Assembly (NCBI GenBank): GCA_021826505.1
Contig: JAKAZV010000013.1
Location: 1 to 35,197, forward strand
Length of the DNA stretch: 35,197 nt
Direction of reading: 5' to 3'
DNA from: Acidobacteriota bacterium
GTDB taxonomy: Bacteria > Acidobacteriota > Terriglobia > Terriglobales > SCQP01
Part shown: one piece after another, positions 8,270 through 17,265 of the stretch
How positions within the stretch are numbered: the first letter of the stretch is position 1
Layout of the letters: every line of letters starts with the position of its first letter
The notes under the pieces: generated by a model
The model's input: the letters and a program-made list of their open reading frames with translations, nothing else
Databases searched by the model: none
Told to the model about the DNA's origin: nothing
Made by a program: the position numbers and the translations under genes

Positions 8270-8958
8270 GACGAGGCAGGCGGCTGGCGCGAAGCCGCGG
8301 CTGGGGAAGCACCGCCCCTCCGCCAGGAAAAACGATGTTCCGTGCCCGTCAACAGCCGGCGCAGATTGGCGCCATGGCGGATCACGATCAAAACCGCGGC
8401 GGCCGCGGCCGCGGCATAAATCACGGCCGGATAGGCGCGGCCGTACGTCAGGGCCATCAGGCCGGGCAGAAGCAGGCTGGCCAGCATCGAAGCCAGCGAA
8501 ATATAGCGGCTCACGGCGACAATGAGCACAAAGAGCACCAGCGTCCAGGCCACCGCGCGCGGCGCCAGCGCCAGGAATACTCCCAGCCCGGTTGCCACTC
8601 CCTTGCCACCCTGAAACTTCAGCCAGGGCGTGAAAATATGGCCCGCCAGCGCCAACAGCACGGCCGCCGCCAGCCAGTACCACGCGGCGGAGAGCTGCGC
8701 GGGCGCGTGTGGCATCGGCGGCGCCGGCAAATGCAGCCAGTGCGCCGCCAGCCAGACCGCCAGCCATCCCTTGGCCGCATCGCAGAGCAGCGTCAGCAAG
8801 CCTAATCGGGCGCCGGCGCGGCGCATCACATTAGTGGCGCCAATGTTGCCGCTGCCCTCACGGCGAATATCCTGGCCATGGCGCCAGCGGTAGAACAGAT
8901 AGCCACTCGGGATGGAGCCCAGCAGGAAGGCAACGGCGGGAATCAGAATGGCTGGCAT
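8266..8958 (-). CDS. plsY: Glycerol-3-phosphate acyltransferase PlsY
   Basis: FLLGSIPSGYLFYRWRHGQDIRREGSGNIGATNVMRRAG, GHIFTPWLKFQGGKGVATGLGVFLALAP. Start at 8958 (MPAILIPAVAFLLGSIPSGYL). Confidence 0.95.
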   Translation of the reverse strand: MPAILIPAVAFLLGSIPSGYLFYRWRHGQDIRREGSGNIGATNVMRRAGARLGLLTLLCDAAKGWLAVWLAAHWLHLPAPPMPHAPAQLSAAWYWLAAAVLLALAGHIFTPWLKFQGGKGVATGLGVFLALAPRAVAWTLVLFVLIVAVSRYISLASMLASLLLPGLMALTYGRAYPAVIYAAAAAAAVLIVIRHGANLRRLLTGTEHRFSWRRGGASPAAASRQPPASS

Positions 8959-8969
8959 AGCGGGCGAAT

Positions 8970-11675
8970 TTAAGGATATAACACCAGCGTGTGCCGCAGA
9001 CGGGCGGCGACGGCGGCGTGCGTAAACCACAGCGGCTCGCCCCGGCCGGCGAGCCAGGCTGGATATTGATCGCGGTAATGCGGGCTGAAGGGTTCGCCCG
9101 ATTCTCCGGAAAACAGCGTCAGCGTGGAGCGGTTCCAGTGTGCGAGATCGGCGGTGAACCGCATGCTCGGCCCAATGCCGTGCATGTTGGCCTTCACCGT
9201 CCAGCGGCCGCCGCCGACACCGCGCGGGCCGAAATCGGCGCGGTCGCGCAGCAGCCAGAAATGATCATAAAACGGGTGCGGCACAAAGAAGCGGTTGAAG
9301 CGGCCCCAGCGCCAGCGCGCGGCTTTGAGCCGGGAAGCGCCGGTGACCCGCGCCAGGGCGTCAAGCGTCAGTTGATCCCAGGCGGCGCGCGCTCCGCGCG
9401 CCCGCGCCAGCGCCTGGTATTTTCCCGGCAGCCATTGCGCCGGGGCCTCGCGCAGCCAGCGGAGCCAGACCAGCGGTGATTCGCTCCAGCGGTAGCGCGC
9501 CGCCAGCCGCGCGCCCAGACGCGCGGACAAAACCATTTGCAGCAGGTTCCGCGCCGTCAGCCAGGTCAGCGTGGGGGCGACCGCATGCGGCGTCATATCG
9601 CCGTGAAAGGCGGCTAGTATTTTGAGGGCCCGCGCCAGATTCGGCGCCGCATGCCACCCGCCGGCTTCGGCCCGGCCGGCGGCGGCCACGAGATATTGCG
9701 CCAGCTCGGCGTCGGGACGCGAATGAATATCCATCTGGATCTCAGGCATCTGCCCCGGCGGCCAGCGCGGCTTCCGGCTGAGCAAACTGGCAATGCGATG
9801 AACGCGAAACGGCGCTTCCCACTGGTGCGATAACGGATAGCGATACCCAGGCGGAACGATGCGGTTATTGGCGGTGACGATCATGCCGGAGGCGGGATTA
9901 TAGACCGCGGGCAGGTGTTGAAATGGAATCCAGCCGCGCCAGCCCACGCCACGGCGCGCGCCCGATTGCGGCCGCCAGCCGCGCCCGTGTCCGCGCACCG
10001 GCAGCCAGCCCGCGGCCTGATAGCCGATATTGCCCTGCCGGTCGGCATAGACGAAATTCATCGCCGGCCCGGGAAACCTGGCCAGCGCGGATTGGAAATG
10101 CTTCCAGTCGTGGGCGCTATCGAGATGCAGAAACGCGCCCACCGCATCCAGCGCGCCGGGCGCATATAAAGTCCAGTCCAAAGCCAGCAGACGGTGATCC
10201 GCGGCTCCCACCACGGGTCCGCGCGGCGTCAGCCAGATCAGTTGCCGGACCTGGGCATGGCCGGCCACGGAAATTTTCGCGATGTGATAGCGCAGCGGCC
10301 GCCAGCCCGAGGCCCGCTTGATCTGCGGCAGGTTCGCGTTCGCCAGCGCCGCTTTCAGATCGGCCGGCGCGCGGCCGCGGGCCAGCATTTTCCAATCGCC
10401 GGGCGCCAGGCGCGGCTGACCGGGAATGCGCAGTTGATAGCGATAGACTTGCTGCGCTTCGGCGCCCAGATTGGTCATGCCCCAGGCAATATGGCGGTTA
10501 TGGCCGATAATCACTCCGGGTATGCCGGCCAGCGCCGCGCCGGCGACATGAAAGGAATGAATGCGCGGCTGGCTGGATATCCGCACCGGCTGCGATACCG
10601 CTGTTCGCATGGCGGGATGGGACGGTCGCGCCCGGGTGGATTTCTGGCGGGCATGGGGCTTTGCCGCAACCGCGCCTGGCCGAGCATTTGCTGCCGGCCG
10701 CAGGCGAAGATCCACCGTCCACCAGACGCCGGGAACCTGATAATGCAGATGCGGATCGTTGGCCAGTATGGGTTGGCCGTTCGTGCTGCGCGAGCGCGCC
10801 AGCACCCAGTTGTTGCTGCCGGTGGATCCGGATCGCTGGAAAGACGGCGGCTGTAAAAATGCGGAAAGCGCGGAAAGCATGGATAAGCCGGGCTGAATTG
10901 CGCTCCGCCGCGGGTCGAAAACATTGCCGGCCGGCAGCATGGCCGATGCTTTTGCCGTTGGCAATTCCTGTCCGGGGTAGAAATCGAGCCGGGAGCGGGT
11001 GGGAAATATCTGCGCCGTCAGTTTCGGGCCAAGCTTGCGCAAAATGGCGGCATAGGCCAGCTCGCGATGGTAATCGTTCGTCATCTGCATGAACATGCTT
11101 GCGTCTATGGCCAGACTGTCGGCATCGGTCCAGGGCGCGGGCCGGTAGCGCAGCAGCGTAAACTCGAGCGGCAGATGCGAGAGATTGCCGTTGATGAAGG
11201 CATTGACGCCGTCGCTGAAATCCTGCAGCGCCCGGCCATCGGCGTTGGGCAAGTGCCGCATCGCCTGTTGCGCCATCGCACCCAGGCGCAGTTGGCGCAG
11301 GCGGCGATCAATCGGCAGGGCGCGCGGGCCGAAAACGGCGGCCAGTTTGCCCTCCGCGAAGCGGCGCAGCAGATCCATTTGAAATAACCGGTCCTGGGCC
11401 ATGGCATAGCCTTGGGCGAATAAAAGATCGCGCAGATGGCTGGCGGTAATATGCGCCACCCCGAGTTTGTCGCGCTGGATGGTGACCGGCGCGCGCAGGC
11501 CGGCCATCAGGATGCGGCCGTCCCGTTGCGGGCGGGCGCGCCAGATCAGGCCGCCAATGATCAGCCCCGCCAGCCCGAGCAGGATGGCCAGATAAATCCC
11601 CAGGTGTATGAGCCATTTGCGCCACCAGGGCGGGGATAGCGCCTGGACCGGATTCAGCACGGGAATAATGCTCAT
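8970..11675 (-). CDS. Penicillin acylase family protein (Ntn hydrolase, S45)
   Basis: VTIQRDKLGVAHITASHLRDLLFAQGYAMAQDRLFQMDLLRRFAEGKLAAVFG and the autoprocessing-site motif GSNNWVLARSRSTNGQPILANDPHLHYQVPGVWW. Start at 11675 (MSIIPVLNPVQAL) with an N-terminal TM helix; the upstream extension in the track is antisense to ftsY. Confidence 0.92.
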   Translation of the reverse strand: MSIIPVLNPVQALSPPWWRKWLIHLGIYLAILLGLAGLIIGGLIWRARPQRDGRILMAGLRAPVTIQRDKLGVAHITASHLRDLLFAQGYAMAQDRLFQMDLLRRFAEGKLAAVFGPRALPIDRRLRQLRLGAMAQQAMRHLPNADGRALQDFSDGVNAFINGNLSHLPLEFTLLRYRPAPWTDADSLAIDASMFMQMTNDYHRELAYAAILRKLGPKLTAQIFPTRSRLDFYPGQELPTAKASAMLPAGNVFDPRRSAIQPGLSMLSALSAFLQPPSFQRSGSTGSNNWVLARSRSTNGQPILANDPHLHYQVPGVWWTVDLRLRPAANARPGAVAAKPHARQKSTRARPSHPAMRTAVSQPVRISSQPRIHSFHVAGAALAGIPGVIIGHNRHIAWGMTNLGAEAQQVYRYQLRIPGQPRLAPGDWKMLARGRAPADLKAALANANLPQIKRASGWRPLRYHIAKISVAGHAQVRQLIWLTPRGPVVGAADHRLLALDWTLYAPGALDAVGAFLHLDSAHDWKHFQSALARFPGPAMNFVYADRQGNIGYQAAGWLPVRGHGRGWRPQSGARRGVGWRGWIPFQHLPAVYNPASGMIVTANNRIVPPGYRYPLSHQWEAPFRVHRIASLLSRKPRWPPGQMPEIQMDIHSRPDAELAQYLVAAAGRAEAGGWHAAPNLARALKILAAFHGDMTPHAVAPTLTWLTARNLLQMVLSARLGARLAARYRWSESPLVWLRWLREAPAQWLPGKYQALARARGARAAWDQLTLDALARVTGASRLKAARWRWGRFNRFFVPHPFYDHFWLLRDRADFGPRGVGGGRWTVKANMHGIGPSMRFTADLAHWNRSTLTLFSGESGEPFSPHYRDQYPAWLAGRGEPLWFTHAAVAARLRHTLVLYP

Positions 11676-11738
11676 GGGCAAAACCTCATCATAGCTTGTC
11701 TGTTTCCGGCTGTGATCACGGCATGAGACGATACAAGC

Positions 11739-12710
11739 ATGATCCAGACCTTGTTTGGACCGGAAAAAAAAGCCGGTTTTCTGGAGCGGCTGCAGAACAA
11801 AATGGCCGGCGCGGTGGAAAAAACCCGCGCCTCGCTGGTCAGCCGCGTGGATGAAATCCTGCGCGGCAAAACCGAGATCAGCCCGGAAACCCTGCGCGAG
11901 CTGGAAACCGCGCTGATCGCGGCCGATGTGGGCGCGGCCACCGCCCGGGAGATCATCGCGCATCTGCGGCAAGCCGCCGCCGCCGAGCCTCATATGGACG
12001 CTGAAACCGCCCGGCAATTGCTGCAAAACGAACTGATCCAGTGTCTGAAGGTTGCCGTCCCGCCGGTTGAGAACGCGGCGCCGCCACGCGTGATCATGCT
12101 GGTGGGAGTAAACGGAGCGGGCAAAACCACGACCCTGGGCAAGCTGACCCAGCGCTACCGGGACGAAGGTAAAACCGTGATCTTGTGCGCGGCCGACACC
12201 TTCCGCGCCGCGGCGGGAGAACAGCTGCAAGCCTGGGCCGAACGCACCGGCACTGAAATGATCCACCAGAAACCGGGCGCCGATCCTTCGGCCGTAATCT
12301 TCGATGCCTTGACCGCCGCCAAAGCGCGCGGCACGGATTGCGTGCTGATTGACACCGCCGGCCGGCTGCACACCAAAGACAATTTAATGCAGGAGCTGGC
12401 CAAGATGCGGCGCACCGCCGGTCGGGTGATCGCTGGCGCGCCGCATGAAATTTATCTGGTGCTCGACGCCACCACCGGCCAGAATGGCCTGCAGCAGGCG
12501 CGGCAGTTCACCGCCGCCGCGGGCATCACCGGCGTGATCGTGACCAAGCTCGACGGCACCGCCCGCGGCGGCATCGTGATCGCCATCGCGCGCGAGCTGA
12601 AACTGCCGGTCTGCTATGCCGGAGTGGGTGAAAAACTGGACGATCTAATACCGTTTCAGGCCGAAACTTTCGTTCATTCGCTGTTTGGCGGCACAGCCGC
12701 ATTTCTTTAA
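11739..12710 (+). CDS. ftsY: Signal recognition particle receptor FtsY
   Basis: VIMLVGVNGAGKTTTLGKLTQRYRDEGKTVILCAADTFRAAAGEQL, DTAGRLHTKDNLMQELAKM, VTKLDGTARGGIVIAIARELKLPVCYAGVGEKLDDLIPF. Confidence 0.97.
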   Translation: MIQTLFGPEKKAGFLERLQNKMAGAVEKTRASLVSRVDEILRGKTEISPETLRELETALIAADVGAATAREIIAHLRQAAAAEPHMDAETARQLLQNELIQCLKVAVPPVENAAPPRVIMLVGVNGAGKTTTLGKLTQRYRDEGKTVILCAADTFRAAAGEQLQAWAERTGTEMIHQKPGADPSAVIFDALTAAKARGTDCVLIDTAGRLHTKDNLMQELAKMRRTAGRVIAGAPHEIYLVLDATTGQNGLQQARQFTAAAGITGVIVTKLDGTARGGIVIAIARELKLPVCYAGVGEKLDDLIPFQAETFVHSLFGGTAAFL

Positions 12711-12734
12711 GGCGAAACCATTTCGCAACTTCCC

Positions 12735-12827
12735 GGCCGAAGGCGGGGTTTGCGAACCGTGATGGAGGTTGGAATTCTATTTTCATTCATAGGCGCGGAA
12801 CCTAACCGGAAACCCCGCTCTTCGGCC
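12735..12827. repeat. Long intergenic inverted repeat between ftsY and ribD
   Basis: Left arm ggccgaaggcggggttt (12735-12751); right arm aaaccccgctcttcggcc (12810-12827). Complementary except for one bulged base. Confidence 0.75.
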
Positions 12828-12882
12828 TGCGATCTCGCATGGCTTGCCAGCGGCTCGGTCGCTGTGTCATTTAGAATGAACC

Positions 12883-14007
12883 ATGGTTGTGAACGACTCT
12901 GAAGCCATGCGCCGGGCCCTGGAGCTGGCCTACCAAGGCGCGGCGCTCAGCTCCCCTAACCCGCGCGTGGGCGCGGTGATCGTGCGCGGGGGCGGCGTAG
13001 TGGGGGAAGGATTTTACGAATATGCCGGCCTCAAGCACGCCGAAATCCGCGCCCTGGAAGCGGCGGGCGAGCGCGCCCGGGGCGCGGATTTGTACGTAAC
13101 GCTCGAACCCTGCGCCCATACCGGCCGCACTCCGCCCTGCACCCGGGCCATTATTCAGGCCGGCGTGCGCCGCGTCATCTGCGCGCTGCCCGACCCCAAC
13201 CCCGGAGTGCGTGGCGGCGGGCTGGAAGAGCTGCGCCAGGCGGGCATTGAAGTCACCACCGAAGTGCTGGAGCCGGAAGCCCGGCGCATGAACGAAGCCT
13301 GGCTGAAATGGGTCACCCGCGGAGAGCCATGGGTCATTCTGAAAGCCGGCATGACGCTGGACGGAAAAATCTCTACCCCGCCCACGTCCTTCGATGAAGG
13401 CACGCGCACTCACGAATGGATTACCTCGCCCCAGGCCCGCTGGCATGTGCAGCAGTTGCGCCACGAACAGGATGCCATCCTGGTGGGAGTGGGCACGGTG
13501 ATCAGCGACAACCCGCTGCTCACCGACCGCACCGGTCTGCCCCGGCGCCGGCCCCTGCAGCGGATTATTCTCGATAGCACGCTGCGCCTGCCGCTGGACT
13601 CGCGGGTGGTGCAGACCGCGAAAGAGGATGTGATCGTCTTCTGCACCTTCGCGGAAAGCCATAAGCGCCGGGAACTGGAGCGGGCGGGAGTAAAAATTTT
13701 TCAGGTGCGGTCGGAACGCGGCCGGCCCGATATGGGCGAAGTCATGCGCCTGTTGGGCAAATCGGAAATTGTTTCGCTGATTGTGGAAGGCGGGTCGCTG
13801 GCCAACTGGACGGTGCTGAACCAAGGCTGCGTGGATAAAGTGTTTCTTTACTATGCGCCCAAGATTCTGGGCGGAACCGAGTCGGTGCCGCTGGCCGGCG
13901 GCGCCGGCTACCGGCGGCTGGCCGAGGCGGTGACGCTGGGCGAAAATTACCGTTTACACCGGTTCGGGCCGGACTTCGCCATTGAGGGATATGTGGTCAG
14001 GCAATGA
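12883..14007 (+). CDS. ribD: Bifunctional diaminohydroxyphosphoribosylaminopyrimidine deaminase / 5-amino-6-(5-phosphoribosylamino)uracil reductase
   Basis: MRRALELAYQGAALSSPNPRVGAVIV, HAEIRALEAAG, TLEPCAHTGRTPPCTRAII, VILKAGMTLDGKIST, LIVEGGSLANWTVLNQGCVDKVFLYYAPKILGG. Confidence 0.96.
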   Translation: MVVNDSEAMRRALELAYQGAALSSPNPRVGAVIVRGGGVVGEGFYEYAGLKHAEIRALEAAGERARGADLYVTLEPCAHTGRTPPCTRAIIQAGVRRVICALPDPNPGVRGGGLEELRQAGIEVTTEVLEPEARRMNEAWLKWVTRGEPWVILKAGMTLDGKISTPPTSFDEGTRTHEWITSPQARWHVQQLRHEQDAILVGVGTVISDNPLLTDRTGLPRRRPLQRIILDSTLRLPLDSRVVQTAKEDVIVFCTFAESHKRRELERAGVKIFQVRSERGRPDMGEVMRLLGKSEIVSLIVEGGSLANWTVLNQGCVDKVFLYYAPKILGGTESVPLAGGAGYRRLAEAVTLGENYRLHRFGPDFAIEGYVVRQ

Positions 14008-14032
14008 CGGCCGCGCGGCCAAGGTTTTCCTT

Positions 14033-14743
14033 ATGTTTACTGGATTGATCGTAACCACAACTCCTGTGCACAGCCTGCGCGGCCAGGCCGGAGGCGCGAT
14101 CTTGAAGCTGGTGGCTCCGGCGCCGGAGGTGCTGGCGCCGGAGCGGCTGCCTCTGGGCGGAAGCCTGGCGGTCAACGGCTGCTGCCTGACCCTGGCGGGC
14201 ATAGAACGCGAACAGGGAAAGAAATTGTGGGTTTTTCAACTCGCGCCCGAAACCCTGGCCCGCACCGCGCTGCGGCGGCTGCGGCCGGGCGTGAGTGTCA
14301 ATCTGGAACCGGCGCTGCGGGCCGGCGACGCGCTGGGCGGACATTGGGTGCAGGGCCATGTGGATGCCACGGGAATCATTGTGGACTTGAAACGCCTGCG
14401 CCCCGGGCATCAATCCAGGCCGTCCGGAGCGCCGGACCATTCCTGGCTGCGGCTTGAAATACCCGCAGAGTTGCTGCCGCTGGTCGCCGAAAAAGGCTCA
14501 CTGGCGGTGGATGGCATCAGCTTGACCGTGGCCCGCATCTCCGGCGGCATCGCCGAATTCACAATCATTCCGCATACCCTGCGCCAAACCAGTCTGGGGC
14601 AGCTCCAGGCCGGGAATCTGGTGAATCTGGAAGCCGATCTGATCGCCCGCTATCTGGCGCGGCAATTGACGATGCAAACCCGCTCAGGCCGCACAAAAAA
14701 ATCCTCATTGCAACCTGCCGAACTGCGCCGGCAGGGATTTTAA
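14033..14743 (+). CDS. ribE: Riboflavin synthase alpha subunit
   Basis: MFTGLIV start at 14033; LPLGGSLAVNGCCLTLAG, GGHWVQGHVDATGII, GSLAVDGISLTVARI, FTIIPHTLRQTSLGQLQAGNLVNLEADLIARYLARQL. Confidence 0.95.
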   Translation: MFTGLIVTTTPVHSLRGQAGGAILKLVAPAPEVLAPERLPLGGSLAVNGCCLTLAGIEREQGKKLWVFQLAPETLARTALRRLRPGVSVNLEPALRAGDALGGHWVQGHVDATGIIVDLKRLRPGHQSRPSGAPDHSWLRLEIPAELLPLVAEKGSLAVDGISLTVARISGGIAEFTIIPHTLRQTSLGQLQAGNLVNLEADLIARYLARQLTMQTRSGRTKKSSLQPAELRRQGF

Positions 14744-14762
14744 GCGGACCGCGCGATACGCA

Positions 14763-15404
14763 TCAATGACGGGACTGCAAGGCTACGGCGCGGCGGAGCA
14801 TGCGGTAATCGGGAGCGGGAAATTGTCGGCGGAAATTGGGATTATTCAACAGTCGGCGCCGGCGCCAGGGCGGCAGATGCATTAAGCGCTGAAAGGCGCG
14901 GGCAAGATGGCCGCGGCGGCGCGCCGGCAGCTGCTGCCAGCGCCGAAAAATCTGGCGCATCTGGCGGCGCTGGCGCGGGGTCATCCGGCCCAGCATGCGC
15001 AAGCGGGCCAGCACCTGGCGCTGACGCCGGGGCGGCAGCGAGTTGAACCAGCGCAGCTGGCGCACGATTTGTTGCCGCCGCCAGGCGGGCAGATGGCGGA
15101 AGTTAGGGTCCTGGCGCAGCCGCCGCAGGCGCTGGCCGGGAGGAAGTTGAGCCAGCTTCGCTAGTCCCAGGCCCAGCTGCGGTTTTCCGCGGCGCAAATT
15201 GGGACCGCGCCGCCCGGGTCTCCTATACGCTGGACCGCGATTCGGCCGCTGGACATACGCCCGGGCCGGAGCATGAAAGCGTGGCCCGGCCATGCGGCGC
15301 TGAGCCCATAACCCGCCGACCAGGCAGAGCACGCTCATGATCGCGGCCCGCAGGCCGCGCCCGTATGCGTGACGCAGGCGCGATCTGGGAAGGGACTGAG
15401 GCAT
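14763..15404 (-). CDS. Arg-rich exported protein with repeated DUF3106-like motifs
   Basis: Repeating pattern LPPGQRLRRLRQD / LPAWRRQQIVRQLRWFNSLPPRRQRQVLARLRMLGRMTPRQRRQMRQIFRRWQQLPARRRGHL. Hydrophobic stretch near the N-terminus (AAIMSVLCLVGGLWA). Confidence 0.65.
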   Translation of the reverse strand: MPQSLPRSRLRHAYGRGLRAAIMSVLCLVGGLWAQRRMAGPRFHAPARAYVQRPNRGPAYRRPGRRGPNLRRGKPQLGLGLAKLAQLPPGQRLRRLRQDPNFRHLPAWRRQQIVRQLRWFNSLPPRRQRQVLARLRMLGRMTPRQRRQMRQIFRRWQQLPARRRGHLARAFQRLMHLPPWRRRRLLNNPNFRRQFPAPDYRMLRRAVALQSRH

Positions 15405-15433
15405 TTTATGCCGCCTGGCCGTGCCGGTTGGGT

Positions 15434-15940
15434 TTAATTAGCATACGTCGTGCTGCTGGCAGCGCCGGCCGTATTGCCCGCGCTCGTGCTCAAGAGGGGG
15501 AAATTCGTCAGCATGCCGCGATCGTGATTGAGGGCCTGCAGGTCGCGCACCACGCCCCGGGCAGGCGCCGGTGCGGGGGCCACCGCGGCGGTATGCGGCC
15601 AGGCGAGAATGCCCAGGCAGATGGCGGCCAGCAAAGTGCCGCTGGCGGCCGCCAGCCGCAGCCGGCCAGGATGCGGCACGCCATCCCAGGACTCAAACCA
15701 GCCCCGGATCCGGCTCCCCACCGAGCGCCGGGGCTTTGCTTCGAGCGCGAGTTGCCGGCGCAGACGCAAGGTCAGATCGGGTGGGAGCCGCGTTTCCGGC
15801 TGCCAGGCGTCCAGCGCCGATTGCATGTGGGTATGCTGTTCCCAGGCGGCCCGGCAGCGGGCGCAACTTTCCAGATGCCGCACCGCGGCAACCGGCGGCG
15901 CGGCATCCATCCACGATTGACGAACCTGGCGGCAATTCAT
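15434..15940 (-). CDS. Anti-sigma factor with zinc-finger (ZAS-like) domain and one TM helix
   Basis: MNCRQVRQSWMDAAPPVAAVRHLESCARCRAAWEQH (HxxxCxxC), a TM-like segment LAAASGTLLAAICLGILAW, and adjacency to an ECF sigma gene. Confidence 0.85.
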   Translation of the reverse strand: MNCRQVRQSWMDAAPPVAAVRHLESCARCRAAWEQHTHMQSALDAWQPETRLPPDLTLRLRRQLALEAKPRRSVGSRIRGWFESWDGVPHPGRLRLAAASGTLLAAICLGILAWPHTAAVAPAPAPARGVVRDLQALNHDRGMLTNFPLLSTSAGNTAGAASSTTYAN

Positions 15941-15958
15941 AACTGACTCCTCGGCGGC

Positions 15959-16585
15959 CTAGCCGGGCATGGCTTCCAACTGCTCCAACTGGCCGCGTAA
16001 CACCTCGTAAGCGCGAAACAAGAGCGATTTGGTGGCACTGACGGAAAGCTGCAGGGCTTGGGCGATTTCGCGATATTCCATCTCCTGGTATTTGTGCAGG
16101 ATCACCGCCGCTCGCTGACGCTCGGGCAGGCTGGCAATCGCCTGCTGCACCCGGCGCCGCCACTCCCGGCGCATCAGCCGGGTTTCGATGCCCGGCCGGC
16201 CATCCGCAGCATCGGGCGGGTGGCCGCCCTCGGTTTCCGGCTCATCGAGCGAAGCCTGGTGAGCCTCGGCCCGATGGTCGCGGAGATAGTTGAGCGCCAG
16301 ATGGGTGGCAATGCGATAGAGCCAGGTGGTGAAACGAGCCTGGGGCCGGTAGCGCTCTCGCGAACGATAGACCCGCAGAAACACGTCCTGCACCAGTTCT
16401 TCACTCACGCCGGGATGCCGCACCAGGCGCAGCATATAGCCGGTCAGCGGGCGCTGATAACGCAGCACCAGCGCATCAAAACAGGCCTCTTCGCCTTGCT
16501 GGAAACGCAGCATCAGCGCCGCGCCCGCATCCACATCGGCCGATGCGCCGGCCAGGCCGTCCGTTAGCTGGTCTTCGATCACCAA
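15959..16585 (-). CDS. ECF RNA polymerase sigma factor (RpoE-like); non-ATG start (TTG or GTG)
   Basis: FDALVLRYQRPLTGYMLRLVRHPGVSEELVQDVFLRVYRSRERYRPQARFTTWLYRIATHLALNYLRD (region 2) and LPERQRAAVILHKYQEMEYREIAQALQLSVSATKSLLFRAYEVLRGQL (region 4). Confidence 0.95.
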   Translation of the reverse strand: MVIEDQLTDGLAGASADVDAGAALMLRFQQGEEACFDALVLRYQRPLTGYMLRLVRHPGVSEELVQDVFLRVYRSRERYRPQARFTTWLYRIATHLALNYLRDHRAEAHQASLDEPETEGGHPPDAADGRPGIETRLMRREWRRRVQQAIASLPERQRAAVILHKYQEMEYREIAQALQLSVSATKSLLFRAYEVLRGQLEQLEAMPG

Positions 16586-16662
16586 CGCATCCCTCGCATC
16601 CGGGGCATCGCCAAAGAACCACTGCTGACTGATTGAACCCCAGATACCGGCAAAAGTTGCGG

Positions 16663-17265
16663 CTATTGGCTGCCAAAGTTGACTTTGGGCGGGGCCGCGC
16701 GATAGGCGGGATTGGTCTTGAAATAATTCGGATCAATCCGGAAGCCGCTCATGTTGGCGATGATGTTGCTGGGAAAACTGCGGACATAGGTGTTGTAAGC
16801 CTGAATGTCGCGGTTGTATTTGTGGCGTTCGACGGCAATGCGATTTTCCGTGCCCTCGAGCTGATCCTGCAGGGCCAGAAAGTTGCGGTTGCTTTTCAGG
16901 TTAGGGTAGTTTTCCACGATCATCAGCAGATGGCCCAGCGCGCCATCCAACTGGTTATTGGCCGCCATGGTCTGGCCGCGGGTCTGCGCTCCGCCCAGGG
17001 CGGCGCGGGCGGCGGTGATTTCTCCGATCACCTTGGTTTCATGCGCGGCAATGCCTTTGACGGTGGCGACCAGGTTGGGAATCAGGTCGGCCCGGCGCTG
17101 GATGACGACATCCACCTGCGACCATTGCTGGTGCACCCTCTCCTGCAGCGCCACCAGGCGGTTATAGCTGGAAGTATAGGTGCTGATCGCCATGAGGATC
17201 AGCACTGCCAGAACGATAATGACGATGAGCCAGGGGCGCATGGCGCCGCGGTTTTTCCGTTTCAC
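16663..17265 (-). CDS. LemA family protein
   Basis: YNRLVALQERVHQQWSQVDVVIQRRADLIPNLVATVKGIAAHETKVIGEITAARAAL, YPNLKSNRNFLALQDQLEGTENRIAVERHKYNRDIQAYNTYVRSFPSNIIANMSGF. Confidence 0.96.
   Translation of the reverse strand: MKRKNRGAMRPWLIVIIVLAVLILMAISTYTSSYNRLVALQERVHQQWSQVDVVIQRRADLIPNLVATVKGIAAHETKVIGEITAARAALGGAQTRGQTMAANNQLDGALGHLLMIVENYPNLKSNRNFLALQDQLEGTENRIAVERHKYNRDIQAYNTYVRSFPSNIIANMSGFRIDPNYFKTNPAYRAAPPKVNFGSQ

Noticed and set aside
8270-8767. N-terminal extension of the gpsA ORF
   Set aside because: Overlaps plsY in another frame; GpsA proper begins at 8269, just before its Rossmann motif.
11676-12371. N-terminal extension of the penicillin acylase ORF
   Set aside because: Antisense to ftsY; a good start with TM helix exists at 11675.
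12711-12882. FMN riboswitch upstream of ribD
   Set aside because: Only a long inverted repeat is visible; I could not find the conserved multi-helix RFN consensus.
12871-13824. 317-aa minus-strand ORF
   Set aside because: Antisense to ribD; no domain features.
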